IMG/VR virus record: IMGVR_UViG_3300046007_005395
Location: 1 to 24,998 of that record
Strand: one strand, 5' to 3'
Origin: a virus
Length of the DNA: 24,998 nt
A program made the translations under genes and the position numbers. The notes beneath the pieces were generated by a model. That model was not told where the DNA came from. It made no database searches and saw only the letters and a program-made list of their open reading frames with translations. Position 1 is the stretch's first letter, and the number at the start of each line of letters is the position of its first letter. Below are positions 1 to 5,566 of the stretch, one piece after another.

Positions 1-389
1 TCTTACGAGATCGTTTGATAGCTGGACAAACCCGCCCCTAGCTACCCGTTTATAGACTGTTTGATTCTTTCTCATAGCAATAAATAAAATTGCCGCTCAA
101 ATGACGGGGCGTGGGATGATTGAGAACCCGACAATGAAACAAGCAAGTTACTCCCTCACCCCGCCACTTGAACGGCAGATTAATATTTTTTGCTAAGGCT
201 TGTTTCATATTGAATCGTCTGGGTTCTCACATCAGACTTGCGTAACTTCTCACAAATGGTCAGACATCACAAGCGTAAAAATGTTCAAAAGATCTTATTA
301 AAGAAAAACCCGCTTTCCTTAAATAAGCCCAATTCCTATTAAAGGAAAAAAATATTGAACAAACCGCGAAACCTAGTGTCTATTGATCT
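1..389. other. Gene-free left region
   Basis: No reading frame of convincing length or composition is present on either strand. The stretch holds two interleaved inverted repeats (91-228, listed separately), then an AT-rich tract from about 275 to 365. That tract has a weak imperfect hairpin around 319-347, where CCTTAAATA faces TATTAAAGG. I could not pick out a convincing promoter. Confidence 0.6.
91..228 (-). ncRNA. Candidate structured RNA: two interleaved inverted repeats
   Basis: Arm A (91-116) is the reverse complement of A' (152-177) at 21 of 26 positions. Four of the five differences become G-U pairs if the minus strand is transcribed, leaving one true mismatch. Arm B (122-144) pairs with B' (198-228) in three blocks: 8 bp (122-129 with 221-228), 3 bp (130-132 with 217-219) and 11 bp (134-144 with 198-208). 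The order A-B-A'-B' is interleaved, so both hairpins together would form a pseudoknot; the short 5-nt and 7-nt linkers make full simultaneous pairing doubtful and alternative hairpins more likely. Read on the minus strand, the GC-rich A'/A stem is followed at 90-78 by a U-rich tract, like an intrinsic terminator. I recognise no known RNA family. A DNA-level role, such as a replication or recombination site, remains possible. Confidence 0.45.
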
Positions 390-704
390 ATGACTAATGG
401 CGGGATCATTGAGGGGAACACTGAGAATTCGGGGTTCAGCGACCTGAGTCCCGCCACCTCTTTTCCGAACGGTTCGATGCGTGTCTTTCATGGCGCGGGC
501 ACAACCGATGAGGAAAACAATGCTGGGCGGTGGACTAACATTCCAGACGGGGATTACCTGTTTGGCGGATCGGGGGCCACGTTACGGGCCGTATCACTCC
601 GAAAACCCGCCATCGAAAAGGAGGCGCGTCTCCGTACCCAGCTTAACTTATCTTTTGGGAGCGGGGCGGGTCTGAATAATCAGGGTAGTCTATGGAGGAA
701 TTAA
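390..704 (+). CDS. Hypothetical protein, 104 aa (uncertain)
   Basis: This is an open frame of 104 codons from an ATG with no Shine-Dalgarno sequence. The product is rich in Gly, Asn and Ser and has no signal peptide, membrane segment or motif I recognise. Its start region contains an 8-bp inverted repeat (TGGCGGGA at 398-405, TCCCGCCA at 449-456). Its stop codon lies in the loop of the hairpin at 690-717. Another frame is open for 64 codons inside it (481-675), which weakens the case. It could be a small real gene or chance open frame in an untranslated region. Confidence 0.35.
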   Translation: MTNGGIIEGNTENSGFSDLSPATSFPNGSMRVFHGAGTTDEENNAGRWTNIPDGDYLFGGSGATLRAVSLRKPAIEKEARLRTQLNLSFGSGAGLNNQGSLWRN

Positions 705-717
705 GGGGCTTCCATAG
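690..717 (+). promoter_or_regulatory. Hairpin with an SD-like sequence in its loop
   Basis: CTATGGAGG (690-698) pairs with CTTCCATAG (709-717), a 9-bp stem with one G-U pair and a 10-nt loop. The loop holds the stop codon of the 390-704 frame and, with the stem edge, an AAGGGG sequence. An ATG follows directly at 718. No U-tract follows, so it is not a standard terminator. It could affect translation from 718, or be incidental. Confidence 0.3.
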
Positions 718-750
718 ATGGATGCGCCACCTCGCTCCCGAATCTTTCTT

Positions 751-1032
751 ATGAAAAAATACCTAATGCTACTAGCAGTCGGGGCCAGCGTGAGCTATGG
801 CCAGCAATTCAACGGAACTGTCTTTGATTTGGATTCGGGCCGCATCCAAGTCATTCGCGGTGAGGTGGAGCAACCTTACCAGCCCTACCAACCCCAGATT
901 GACGCCTATCGCCGCATCATTGCCGACACACAAGCTTCGATTGATCGTATGAGGGCGGAGTCGGAGGCGCGGGCGCAGTTGCGTGAGTTGCGCGAGCAAA
1001 CGGAACTTCTACGGAAGATTGCCAATGAGTAA
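751..1032 (+). CDS. Small exported protein with signal peptide and coiled coil
   Basis: The 93-residue product starts with a typical Sec signal peptide: two lysines at positions 2-3, a hydrophobic core LMLLAVGASV, and a likely cleavage after SYG at about residue 17. After cleavage, a Pro/Tyr/Gln segment (EQPYQPYQPQ) leads into a charged helix from about residue 50 to the end with heptad-like Leu/Ile spacing, probably a coiled coil. I chose the ATG at 751 because it places the hydrophobic core correctly. The in-frame ATG at 718, with AAGGGG upstream, would add 11 residues and is possible. Its last codons overlap the start of the next gene (ATG at 1025). Inference: a periplasmic or envelope-associated accessory factor made during infection; function unknown. 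Confidence 0.7.
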   Translation: MKKYLMLLAVGASVSYGQQFNGTVFDLDSGRIQVIRGEVEQPYQPYQPQIDAYRRIIADTQASIDRMRAESEARAQLRELREQTELLRKIANE

Positions 1033-1675
1033 CTATCTCAACGTCAATATCCCCGTTTTCTTTGCCTTTTTGGACACGGGGTTTCTCTACGACATCAAAC
1101 CCAACGTGGACAACGAACGCATTGTTGTAGAGGTGTTCAACTTCACTTCTATTCCCCAGCGTTGCGGACTATTCAGCGTGATGACCGAGTACGGAAGCCA
1201 GCATGCAAGGGTTCCGATTCACTACCTCCATACCGAAGAGGTTGGGGGAACCAACTATCCCTTGGACTGGATACAACTCTGGGATAGCATGAGCTACTAC
1301 TGTTCTGCTGGTATCATTGACTACTGCAAGAATCGGGCGGCTAATATCATGCTCAAAGACCGCACCCTCCATAAAGCCCAGTATATGTTTACCCTAGATT
1401 GGTGTTTAGGCCCCCAGTATCAAAGTGGCTATGGGGAGGCGGCAGCAGGCCACAAGTGTGGTCATGTGTTTGCAGGAGAGGATGGTCAGTTTTTTATTCA
1501 GCCCAACAACCGAGTATTGTGGATGGATGGGGGATCGTTTATTGCCAAGAAGTTTGACAAAAAGCCCGACTGGAAAGTGTTTAGTCAGGAGTTTAGCTGT
1601 GAGTCCACAGGAAGCCGCTGGGTCAGTGAAAGCGAGGAGGAACTATGGTTTTACGATTTCAAAGAGCAGGGATAG
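1025..1675 (+). CDS. Conserved-looking phage protein, 216 aa, function unknown
   Basis: I do not recognise a named family. The start at 1025 overlaps the previous stop (ATGAGTAA), implying translational coupling; the frame is open further upstream, but the extra 14 residues would lie inside the upstream gene. The protein has many aromatic residues and about nine cysteines, has no signal peptide, and looks like a soluble alpha/beta domain. The C-terminal segment from about residue 145 (AAGHKCGHVF, then IQPNN, then MDGGSFIAKKF, ending WFYDFKEQG) recurs twice in the window: nearly intact at 3055-3213 and very diverged at 2002-2139. It therefore behaves as a separable module. The lipoprotein gene at 1645 starts inside its last codons. 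Confidence 0.75.
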   Translation: MSNYLNVNIPVFFAFLDTGFLYDIKPNVDNERIVVEVFNFTSIPQRCGLFSVMTEYGSQHARVPIHYLHTEEVGGTNYPLDWIQLWDSMSYYCSAGIIDYCKNRAANIMLKDRTLHKAQYMFTLDWCLGPQYQSGYGEAAAGHKCGHVFAGEDGQFFIQPNNRVLWMDGGSFIAKKFDKKPDWKVFSQEFSCESTGSRWVSESEEELWFYDFKEQG

Positions 1676-1993
1676 GATTAGCACTACTTATTGCAAGTGG
1701 TTGCGCTTCTTATCCGCGACCCTATCCTTGGAATTTCCCCCCAGAGGAGGAATGGAACGCCCCGCTAGAGACTAGCTGGCTTAATCTTGTTGATAACTGG
1801 CGAAATCTGACAGCCCCGCGCAATAAAGTGTGGAATCCGCTTATTCGTGAGTATGAGCCTGACTTTGGCTCGGAGATTGAACTTCTGAAGGCTCTTCCGC
1901 CAGATACTGAGGAACATGAACTGTATCAATAATCCAGCCCTGCTTGCGGGCTTCTCTGCCATTCTGGTGGATAAAGTCATGGCAGGCTCGACA
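1518..1993. repeat. Duplicated block, copy A
   Basis: This block aligns with 3056-3502 at a constant offset of 1538 bp until an indel near 1875-1905. It covers the end of the 216-residue gene, the whole lipoprotein gene and, on the minus strand, the last part of an HNH endonuclease gene. Homology starts at the shared TGTGG-TGGA stretch and stops just after GCTCGACAA. Copy A has about 29 bp more inside the lipoprotein gene, before GAGGAACATGAA. Confidence 0.9.
1645..1932 (+). CDS. Small phage lipoprotein, copy A
   Basis: The 95-residue product has an N-terminal hydrophobic segment (GLALLIASGC) ending in a lipobox, with the acylated cysteine at about residue 20, followed by CASYPRPYPWNF. This predicts export, lipid modification and membrane anchoring. 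The mature part is short, rich in Trp, Pro and Glu, and probably has little fold of its own. A strong Shine-Dalgarno sequence, GAGGAGG at 1634-1640, lies four bases before the ATG, and the gene starts inside the end of the upstream gene. A paralogue lies at 3183-3440. Phage lipoproteins are known to act in superinfection exclusion or as outer spanins, but nothing here distinguishes these roles and no lysis genes adjoin it. Its 3' end overlaps an antisense HNH remnant. Confidence 0.8.
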   Translation: MVLRFQRAGIGLALLIASGCASYPRPYPWNFPPEEEWNAPLETSWLNLVDNWRNLTAPRNKVWNPLIREYEPDFGSEIELLKALPPDTEEHELYQ

Positions 1994-1999
1994 ACGGGC
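1841..1999 (-). pseudogene. C-terminal remnant of an HNH endonuclease
   Basis: Read on the minus strand, this stretch encodes CRACHDFIHQNGREARKQGW and a tail ending in SQAHTHE and a stop, matching the C-terminal part of the HNH protein at 3379-3753 (CRACHDFIHANGRESRKQGW ... SQAHTPE). Homology is lost abruptly upstream of the Cys-Arg pair at 1988-1993, so the first zinc half-site and the His-His motif are missing. The remnant is antisense to the end of the lipoprotein gene. It is a truncated, presumably inactive copy. Confidence 0.85.
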
Positions 2000-2001
2000 G
2001 C

Positions 2002-2211
2002 ATGACCATCCAGCCAAACAACCACCTGACGTTTGTTGACTCGTCGTTCGTGATCAATACTCAGCAGTTGCCGAAGCTCTTGCTGCATGAAGTCGTTTAC
2101 CAAACGGACGAGAAGCAGAATTACCGCTATGACTTCTGACGCCGAAAAGCAAGCACCACCATCCCCGAAGGCGTGAACAACTACAGAAAGGTTCTAAAGA
2201 AAATCAAATAA
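2002..2211 (+). pseudogene. Diverged C-terminal module of the 216-aa protein, split by TGA
   Basis: ATG 2002 to TGA 2137-2139 gives a 45-residue frame beginning MTIQPNNHLTFVDSSFV and ending NYRYDF. The spacing and residues resemble the C-terminal module of the 1025-1675 protein (IQPNN, then D-x-x-SF, then terminal YDF). After the TGA the same frame stays open to TAA at 2209 and reads like coding sequence (EGVNNYRKVLKKIK). The fragment begins within a few bases of where the HNH remnant breaks off. No ribosome binding site is visible. I read it as a leftover from rearrangement; a real 45-aa gene is also possible. Confidence 0.45.
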
Positions 2212-2220
2212 AATACATCA

Positions 2221-2418
2221 ATGAAAACCCAAACCGTAACAACAACAGAAGAATGGCTGATCACATACACCAAAGGTGGAAAGCCCCATGAGCAGCTATT
2301 CGACATCGAAGCTGAAGCCAACGAAGCGTTTAACGCGCTGCTCCCCAGACACTCCAGAACCGTGGTGCTCTACAACATCACCACGCAAACAACCAAGACC
2401 CTGCAAAGGAGATACTGA
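2221..2418 (+). CDS. Small hypothetical phage protein, 65 aa
   Basis: A short soluble protein, MKTQTVTTTEEWLITYTKGG onward, with alternating polar and hydrophobic residues suggesting two or three beta strands and one helix (EAEANEAFNALL). No motif is recognised. The first gene of a tightly coupled set: its TGA overlaps the ATG of the next gene (TGATG at 2416-2420), and that gene opens a run of overlapping small genes. It has no clear Shine-Dalgarno sequence of its own. Small proteins of this kind are typical of early phage regions; no function can be assigned. Confidence 0.6.
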   Translation: MKTQTVTTTEEWLITYTKGGKPHEQLFDIEAEANEAFNALLPRHSRTVVLYNITTQTTKTLQRRY

Positions 2419-3020
2419 TGAACACCTGCCCGAAATGCGGTTCGCCGCAAGAATCACCAGAACTGGACGGAACCACAGCGCGTATTTGGTTTACCTGCGG
2501 GAGCTACGGCTACGCAGACGAACCAGAACAACTCGTCTACAGGTCAGACAAATGCCTCGTCAGAGAGGAAATTAACACCCTGCAGCGCAAGGTCGAGGAA
2601 CTGCAGATCGAGTTGGATTTCGCCAACGAAGCCATCGATCAGCGGGAGCGTTCTCGCAAAGAGACCGAAACACGACTTTGCGAGATCCAAGCTGCACAGG
2701 ATTATTGGCATAGCAAATGGAAAGATGCGTGTGAAAACGCCAGAATTAAACACAAACAAGTTTGTGAACTAAAGCGGGAGCGAAACAGGCTTATCGACGA
2801 CCTCCAAGCCTCCACGATCCACAGTTGCGGGGACTCCTGCAGTCGCCCCATGTGTGTGTTGCGGAGGGAGAGGGATGCTTACAAGGAGGCGTTGCAGATG
2901 TGTGTTTTTTGGGCTGAATCCATCAGCCGTAGAGTCACCGAGGACAGAGACAGCATAAATTGGACGGGACTGCAGATAGCTCGCAAGGCTCTGGCAGACA
3001 TCCAAAAGGAGGCGAAATGA
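2418..3020 (+). CDS. Zinc-ribbon and coiled-coil protein, 200 aa
   Basis: The N-terminus has a CPKCGS zinc knuckle (Cys4 and Cys7) followed by a second cysteine at CGSYGY (residue 28) and possibly Cys47, so a zinc ribbon is likely, although the second CxxC is not canonical. From about residue 50 to 125 the chain is a charged coiled coil (REEINTLQRKVEELQIELDF onward). A cysteine-rich patch HSCGDSCSRPMC lies at about 136-147. The start has a good Shine-Dalgarno sequence, AAGGAG, and overlaps the upstream stop. Its own stop overlaps the ATG at 3017. Function unknown; the family type is widespread among small early phage proteins. Confidence 0.75.
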   Translation: MNTCPKCGSPQESPELDGTTARIWFTCGSYGYADEPEQLVYRSDKCLVREEINTLQRKVEELQIELDFANEAIDQRERSRKETETRLCEIQAAQDYWHSKWKDACENARIKHKQVCELKRERNRLIDDLQASTIHSCGDSCSRPMCVLRRERDAYKEALQMCVFWAESISRRVTEDRDSINWTGLQIARKALADIQKEAK

Positions 3021-3322
3021 CCAGCGCAGAAATCAACATCGCCATCGCGCAAGCGTGTGGGTGGACGGAGGATCGTTTATTGCCAAGCAATTCCCTCAGA
3101 AACCTGACTGGAAGGTATTTAGCCAAGAATTTAGCTGCGAGCATACAGGCAGCAGATGGGTTAGTGAAAGCGAGGAGGAACTATGGTTTTACGACTTCAA
3201 AGAACAGGGATAGTAATCGCACTACTTATCAATATCGGTTGTGTTTCTTATCCACGGCCTTACCCGTGGAACTTCCCCCCAGAGGAAGAGTGGAACGCTC
3301 CGCTGGAGACAAGCTGGGTTAA
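3017..3322 (+). pseudogene. Start of a small phage gene, interrupted by the inserted block
   Basis: The ATG at 3017 overlaps the upstream stop (ATGA) and is preceded by AAGGAGG, an excellent translational start. The first 15-17 residues (MTSAEINIAIAQACGWTE) resemble the beginning of small phage proteins I have seen with an IAIAEACGWT-type start. From about 3056 on, the DNA is the duplicated block read in the wrong frame: the same out-of-frame residues (DRLLP ... VKARRNYGFT) appear in copy A. The native 3' part is not found in the window. The start would still be translated and would yield a chimeric 101-residue product. Confidence 0.6.
3055..3213 (+). pseudogene. Truncated second copy of the 216-aa protein (C-terminal module)
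   Basis: In this frame the DNA encodes VDGGSFIAKQFPQKPDWKVF and continues to WFYDFKEQG and a TAG at 3211-3213, nearly identical to the end of the 1025-1675 protein. Differences between the copies are mostly third-position, silent changes. No frameshift or stop is present, so this sequence was under protein-level selection until recently. It has lost its first roughly 165 residues. A 52-residue product from GTG 3055 is conceivable but no ribosome binding site supports it. Confidence 0.75.
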
Positions 3323-3502
3323 TGCCGTGGACGCTTTCCGCAACTGGACAGCCCCGAAGGGAAGGGTCTGGAATCCGCTTATTCGGGAGTATGAGCCTGA
3401 CTTTGGTCGGGATCTTGAGGAACATGAATTGTATCAATGATCCAGCCTTGCTTGCGGGATTCTCGGCCATTGGCATGAATAAAATCGTGGCAAGCTCGAC
3501 AA
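3056..3502. repeat. Duplicated block, copy B
   Basis: Homologous to 1518-1993. Copy B carries the intact HNH gene past the end of the homology, whereas copy A has only its 3' part. The left edge falls inside codons for CGWT of the gene starting at 3017, at a stretch (TGTGGGTGGACGGAGGATCG) that resembles copy A (TGTGGATGGATGGGGGATCG), so the junction lies in a region of shared bases. Confidence 0.9.
3183..3440 (+). CDS. Small phage lipoprotein, copy B
   Basis: The 85-residue paralogue of the 1645-1932 product has the same layout: positively charged start, hydrophobic core IVIALLINIGC with the lipobox cysteine at about residue 20, then VSYPRPYPWNFPPEEEW. It lacks about ten residues near the end relative to copy A. 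The same GAGGAGG ribosome binding site lies four bases before the ATG. Its last 62 bases are antisense to the end of the HNH gene. The hydrophobic core differs more than the mature part, which is the pattern of selection on the mature protein. Role unknown, presumably envelope-anchored. Confidence 0.8.
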   Translation: MVLRLQRTGIVIALLINIGCVSYPRPYPWNFPPEEEWNAPLETSWVNAVDAFRNWTAPKGRVWNPLIREYEPDFGRDLEEHELYQ

Positions 3503-3753
3503 AGCGCGGCAAAAAGACTGTAGTCGCAAAGATAGCGACCAACCCTGCCAGCCTTATGATGGATGTCCTGACTCTTCGTCTTCTTGCATTTCTCGCAGAC
3601 GGGATGAAGTGCCAAGTAGGCTTTCTTCACTTTTGCATACTCCTTGTATTCACGCTGGCGCTTGGGGGATGCGTACCGCAACCTTCCGCTGCGTTTGAGG
3701 CCATTCGACCTTTTGAGTGGAGTTTTTGAACGAAGTGGAGTTTTTCTTGTCAT
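3379..3753 (-). CDS. HNH endonuclease, 124 aa
   Basis: The central region has the zinc and metal-binding pattern of phage HNH nucleases: HPVCEKCKK, then DIHHKAGR with the paired histidines, then CRACHDFIH. The N-terminal 40 residues are very basic (MTRKTPLRSKTPLKRS) and likely bind DNA. Family role: a free-standing nicking or cutting enzyme that often acts as a homing endonuclease; some HNH proteins instead help terminase. I chose ATG 3753 rather than the GTG at 3768, which would overlap the divergent gene starting at 3761. It lies on the opposite strand to all neighbours and at the edge of a duplicated block, which favours a mobile role. A truncated copy lies at 1841-1999. Confidence 0.85.
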   Translation of the reverse strand: MTRKTPLRSKTPLKRSNGLKRSGRLRYASPKRQREYKEYAKVKKAYLALHPVCEKCKKTKSQDIHHKAGRVGRYLCDYSLFAALCRACHDFIHANGRESRKQGWIIDTIHVPQDPDQSQAHTPE

Positions 3754-3760
3754 ACCTACT

Positions 3761-3949
3761 ATGATCACTTGGAACGATTACAACAATACAAAGCCCGATA
3801 CTGAGGGAATCTACCTTATTAAAAACGACGAGTCAAACCCTCCATTGAGGTGGGCCTGTCACTACCATCCTCACCATGGATGGAGTGGTATTGGACATAT
3901 ACTTGAGCGTGTGATTAAGTATTGGAGTCCATGGCCCGATTCAAAGTAG
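3761..3949 (+). CDS. Small phage protein, DUF551-like end
   Basis: The 62-residue product begins MITWNDYNNTKPDTEGIYLI and ends HILERVIKYWSPWPDSK. The ending resembles DUF551 and related small phage proteins, which typically end in a VTHWMPLP-type motif; this match is by eye and low in certainty. The ATG is only 7 bp from the divergent HNH start, so the two genes share a very short spacer. Its stop overlaps the start of the next gene by 19 bases. No function can be given. Confidence 0.6.
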   Translation: MITWNDYNNTKPDTEGIYLIKNDESNPPLRWACHYHPHHGWSGIGHILERVIKYWSPWPDSK

Positions 3950-4161
3950 TATTAACCGTCATCAATGAAGACTCCGTCTCCCCATTCGTGGTTGGCCCAC
4001 GATTCCGTCGAGGAACCCCCATGCCAATGGAAGCGTTGTTCGCTGAACGTAATGGCTACTGGTTCGACCCCGCCACCGAAATCGACATGGCCACTACATG
4101 CGCTGAACAGTTTACCAAATACATCAACCAAGCAGAAGCAAAGAAAAGGAAAAACAAATGA
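3931..4161 (+). CDS. Small hypothetical phage protein, 76 aa
   Basis: Starts MARFKVVLTVINEDSVSPFV, with a beta-rich first half and a lysine-rich helical end (QAEAKKRKNK). I chose ATG 3931, with TTGGAG just upstream, over the TTG at 3922. It overlaps the previous gene by 19 bases and its own stop overlaps the next ATG (ATGA at 4158). There is no transmembrane segment and no recognised motif. Its position in a run of coupled small genes suggests expression with them early in infection. Confidence 0.6.
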   Translation: MARFKVVLTVINEDSVSPFVVGPRFRRGTPMPMEALFAERNGYWFDPATEIDMATTCAEQFTKYINQAEAKKRKNK

Positions 4162-4346
4162 ATAAGTTTTTAGTGTGCTATGGAGAGAAAGTGGTGGAAC
4201 TCCACAACCACAACCTGTCCAAAGACGAAGCCAAGCATGTGGCCAATGCCCTTATAGTCAAGGGCTACAAGAACGTCCGCGTCCGCATGGAAGACCCCAC
4301 CCATCCGACTTGGCCACTCCATTTCGATGACGAGGAGAAGACATGA
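4158..4346 (+). CDS. Small hypothetical phage protein, 62 aa
   Basis: A compact protein (MNKFLVCYGEKVVELHNHNL onward) with a beta-alpha-beta look: two short strands, a helix at KDEAKHVANALIVK, and a strand at NVRVRM, ending in an acidic tail. AAAGGA precedes the start, and both ends overlap neighbours by ATGA. The pattern of a helix followed by G-Y-x-N-V-x-V recalls small phage proteins of the Arc or DUF-type alpha/beta folds, but I assign no family. Confidence 0.6.
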   Translation: MNKFLVCYGEKVVELHNHNLSKDEAKHVANALIVKGYKNVRVRMEDPTHPTWPLHFDDEEKT

Positions 4347-5560
4347 ACATTGTCTTTGCCTACCACAACGGAGATGCGGAGTTGGCTTTGCTATCTGCTA
4401 AAGCTATCACCTCTTTTGGCATAAACATGCGACATAAAGCCACCGTATGTGCCACGAACGATAGCGCCCTACTATTCGATATTATCGAAGAGTTGAAGAA
4501 AAGCTTTCCCGAAGTCGGCAGAATCATCGCCCAAGACGGGTTCAATGGTTGGCCTCTTGGCCCCAACCAGATGTTCAGTGATGCGGCGGCACAATGCTAC
4601 TCCGTCAACGAGCCTTGGATGTTCTGGGAGCCCGATTGTGTCCCCATGAAACAAGGCTGGGCTGATGACCTTGAGGCCGAATTCCGCAAAGAACCCGCCA
4701 TCCTTGGCCACCAATACGAAGGGGGCATGGCCACCAATGGGAAGAATATCTACAAAATGATTGTGGGTAGTGCCATCTATCCACCCAATTTCTTGGACTT
4801 CTGCCCATCGGCCCGAAGCCTCGACAACTACAATTTGGCCTACCGCTCTGCTGGATCTATTCCAGAGCCTTGGGACGTTCGTTGTCGCTGGAACTTCATG
4901 GCCATTGGTCGGGACTGCCCTCTCATGCGAACCTACTGGAGGAGTGTGAACTACCAATGGAAGGATGGGAAGATTGTCTTCTTTGCCGAAGACCCCGAAT
5001 CCCAAGCCATTCAAGGAGTCACCTGTCCCGATAGAGTTATCTCCAGTAAAGCTGTGGTTATCCACGGATGCAAAGACGGATCTCTCCACAAGATGGCTAT
5101 TGCGGGATTTCCAATGCCCGAAGATAAACCTGTAATGCCGTCAGATTCCACGGGATTAGATATCCCATCGAATTCCATGGGATTAGAAAGTATACCCGAT
5201 CAGGAACAGGCTTTTTCCAATGTCTCTGTAGGAGACGAAATTGAGATTGTTCATATACCCGTTCGGGAACCCGACATATCATTGCAGGAAGTGACACAAA
5301 ATGTAGACACTTGTTTGCAAGGTACTACGGTTTGCAACAAAACATCAGAAGAGGCGAATTACGCCCCATATCCCATCCAAGTCTTGTGCGAGGCTGTAGG
5401 TATAACCACAAGGGAAAAAAAAATGCGGGCAATCAAACAAGATCCGCCTAAAAAGAAGAAAAAACGCATGCTTTCTTCAGAGGAACGCCAACGCCGCAGC
5501 GAGGCCATGAAGGCGATTCTCGCAAGAAAGGCTGAACGAAAAGCCCAAGGTGTTGTCTAA
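4343..5560 (+). CDS. Glycosyltransferase-like protein with a basic tail
   Basis: Residues 1-250 look like a GT-A nucleotide-sugar transferase: an N-terminal Rossmann-type strand (MNIVFAYHNGD), a region GWPLGPNQMFSDAA, then WMFWEPDC at residues 92-99 where a DxD-like metal site would sit, and YEGG, then YPPNFLDFC. Such phage enzymes modify DNA bases, virion proteins or host surface sugars; which applies here cannot be told. Residues 265-365 are low in order and include a short repeat (DSTGLDIP, NSMGLESIP). The last 45 residues are very basic (PPKKKKKR), with a SSEERQRRSEAMKA stretch resembling NUMOD3-type DNA-binding repeats. A GAGGAG site and ATGA overlap start the gene. It lies just upstream of the helicase. 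Confidence 0.65.
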   Translation: MNIVFAYHNGDAELALLSAKAITSFGINMRHKATVCATNDSALLFDIIEELKKSFPEVGRIIAQDGFNGWPLGPNQMFSDAAAQCYSVNEPWMFWEPDCVPMKQGWADDLEAEFRKEPAILGHQYEGGMATNGKNIYKMIVGSAIYPPNFLDFCPSARSLDNYNLAYRSAGSIPEPWDVRCRWNFMAIGRDCPLMRTYWRSVNYQWKDGKIVFFAEDPESQAIQGVTCPDRVISSKAVVIHGCKDGSLHKMAIAGFPMPEDKPVMPSDSTGLDIPSNSMGLESIPDQEQAFSNVSVGDEIEIVHIPVREPDISLQEVTQNVDTCLQGTTVCNKTSEEANYAPYPIQVLCEAVGITTREKKMRAIKQDPPKKKKKRMLSSEERQRRSEAMKAILARKAERKAQGVV

Positions 5561-5566
5561 CCCTTC

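Noticed and set aside
91-228. tRNA gene in the inverted-repeat region
   Set aside because: A GTTCAAG resembling a T-loop is present, but there is no cloverleaf, acceptor stem or anticodon arm in the right places.
1765-2103. 112-codon minus-strand open frame
   Set aside because: The true minus-strand signal here is the HNH remnant in another frame, which aligns with the intact copy. This frame does not.
3241-3729. 162-codon plus-strand frame with a lipobox-like LALGGC
   Set aside because: It is antisense to a well-supported HNH gene and out of frame with the lipoprotein. The lipobox is too deep in the chain to be a signal peptide.
4472-5089. 205-codon minus-strand open frame
   Set aside because: It is fully opposite the glycosyltransferase-like gene, and the translation lacks any recognisable domain.
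5097-5215. Short repeat in the glycosyltransferase-like gene as a possible mobile element scar
   Set aside because: Only about 15-20 bases are similar, in frame, in a low-order linker. A simple slippage duplication is enough to explain it.
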